Source: Candidatus Dormiibacterota bacterium
GTDB taxonomy: Bacteria; Chloroflexota; Dormibacteria; UBA8260; Bog-877
NCBI GenBank assembly: GCA_003133485.1
Contig: PKXR01000145.1
Coordinates: forward strand, 257 to 6,484
Direction: 5' to 3'
Length of the DNA: 6,228 nucleotides
The number at the start of each line of letters is the position of its first letter. Positions within the stretch are counted from its first letter, which is position 1. Made by a program: the position numbers and the translations under genes. A model generated the notes under the pieces. The model worked only from the letters and a program-made list of their open reading frames with translations. It was not told the DNA's origin and made no database searches. Below are positions 5,442-6,228 of this stretch, piece by piece.

Positions 5442-6228
5442 CCGATGAGCTGAAGGCGCTGCGACTCACGGTGCTGGCCGGCGACGGCATCGGCCCCGAG
5501 GTCACCGCGGCGGCCTTACGCGTCCTGGAGGCAGCCCTGCGGTCGGTGAGAGTCGGCCTCATCACCAGCCCGCATCTCATCGGCGGAGCCGCTCTGGACG
5601 CCACCGGGGATCCGCTTCCGGAGCCGAGCCTCGACGCGGCGCGGGCCGCCGATGCCGTCTTCCTGGGAGCTGTCGGGGGACCCGCTTGGGACCATGCGCC
5701 CGTGCGACCGGAGGCCGGGCTTCTCCGGCTGCGCTCCGGGCTCGGAGCCTTCGCCAATCTCCGCCCGGTCAGGGTCTGGCCGGGCGTGGAGAAGTACAGC
5801 CCACTCCGGGCGGAGGTCCTCCGGGGCGCCGACCTGCTCTTCGTCCGCGAGCTCACCGGCGGGATCTACTTCGGCCGGCCCAAGGGGGTCGCCGGTCGGG
5901 CACCGAACCGTCACTCCATGGACACCAGCGAGTACAGCGAAGCAGAGATCCGGAGGACCGCCGAGGTGGCCTTCCGGGCGGCTCGGGAGCGCCGCTCTCA
6001 GGTCACCTCGGTGGACAAGGCCAACGTGCTAGCCACCTCCCAGCTCTGGCGCGAGGTGGTGACCGAAGTGGGCCTGAAATTCCCCGACGTGACCCTGGAG
6101 CACTGCCTGGTGGACAGCTTCGCGCTGCGCCTGCTGCAGCAGCCAGGGGCCTTCGACGTGGTGGTTACGGAGAACCTCTTCGGCGACATCCTCACTGACG
6201 AAGCCGGCGCGCTCAGCGGTTCGCTCGG
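5438..6228 (+). CDS. leuB: 3-Isopropylmalate dehydrogenase, 5' part
   Basis: The first 263 codons of an enzyme usually about 350-365 residues long; the frame is open to the window edge and the C-terminus is cut off there. LeuB is a cytoplasmic NAD-dependent dehydrogenase that oxidises and decarboxylates 3-isopropylmalate. LAGDGIGPEV (residues 13-22) opens the fold. R99, R109 and R137 match the substrate-binding arginines of Thermus LeuB, followed by Y144 in GGIYFG, K194 in VDKANVL, and the metal aspartates D226, D250 and D254 (FGDILTDEAG). The usual VDNAAM around D226 reads VDSFAL, a mild divergence. GTG 5438 overlaps the leuA stop as GTGA, with GGAGG (5422-5426) eleven bases upstream. ATG 5445 is out of frame. 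Tartrate or isocitrate dehydrogenase relatives are less likely given the RELTGGIYFG motif and the neighbours. Confidence 0.93.
   Translation, partial: MTDELKALRLTVLAGDGIGPEVTAAALRVLEAALRSVRVGLITSPHLIGGAALDATGDPLPEPSLDAARAADAVFLGAVGGPAWDHAPVRPEAGLLRLRSGLGAFANLRPVRVWPGVEKYSPLRAEVLRGADLLFVRELTGGIYFGRPKGVAGRAPNRHSMDTSEYSEAEIRRTAEVAFRAARERRSQVTSVDKANVLATSQLWREVVTEVGLKFPDVTLEHCLVDSFALRLLQQPGAFDVVVTENLFGDILTDEAGALSGSL

Overview
This window is a branched-chain amino acid (isoleucine, valine, leucine) biosynthetic operon from a GC-rich bacterium, read entirely on the + strand. Third codon positions are strongly G/C, GTG is used as a start for four of the six downstream genes, and neighbouring genes overlap by 1 to 4 bases. 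A ribosome-mediated attenuator in front of an ilvB-ilvN-ilvC core fits Actinomycetota best. A GC-rich Chloroflexota or Dormibacterota-type lineage cannot be excluded from the sequence alone.

Layout. Positions 1-344 hold no gene I can support, but contain several inverted repeats and a 13-base near-repeat that reaches the -35 box. A near-consensus promoter (TTGACA, 17 bases, GATAAT) lies at 345-373. About 10 bases after it begins a short reading frame (383-466) of 27 codons, 14 of them Val, Leu or Ile, including a run of six (Val-Leu-Val-Leu-Leu-Ile) written partly in codons rare for this genome. It is followed by a perfect 11-bp hairpin with nine T's (492-527). Mutually exclusive pause and antiterminator pairings can be drawn, so 380-527 is a complete transcription attenuator sensing charged Leu/Val/Ile tRNA. 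Past the terminator come an unrecognised 63-residue small protein (605-796) with a good ribosome-binding site, then ilvB (810-2546), ilvN (2546-3148), ilvC (3145-4212), leuA (4209-5441) and the first 263 codons of leuB (5438 to the window end).

How the genes work together. IlvB with IlvN (acetohydroxyacid synthase) makes acetolactate or acetohydroxybutyrate. IlvC (ketol-acid reductoisomerase) converts these to the dihydroxy acids. LeuA condenses 2-ketoisovalerate with acetyl-CoA to open the leucine branch, and LeuB oxidises 3-isopropylmalate. ilvD, leuC and leuD are not in the window.

Most notable. The two classical allosteric valves look altered: IlvN has replaced the two Asn positions tied to valine binding in E. 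coli IlvH, and LeuA stops before the C-terminal leucine-sensing domain. The attenuator at the front is intact and well formed. This suggests, as inference, a pathway controlled mainly by transcription attenuation rather than end-product inhibition. The catalytic subunit also has a GEG instead of GDG thiamine-diphosphate motif and natural changes at two herbicide-contact positions.
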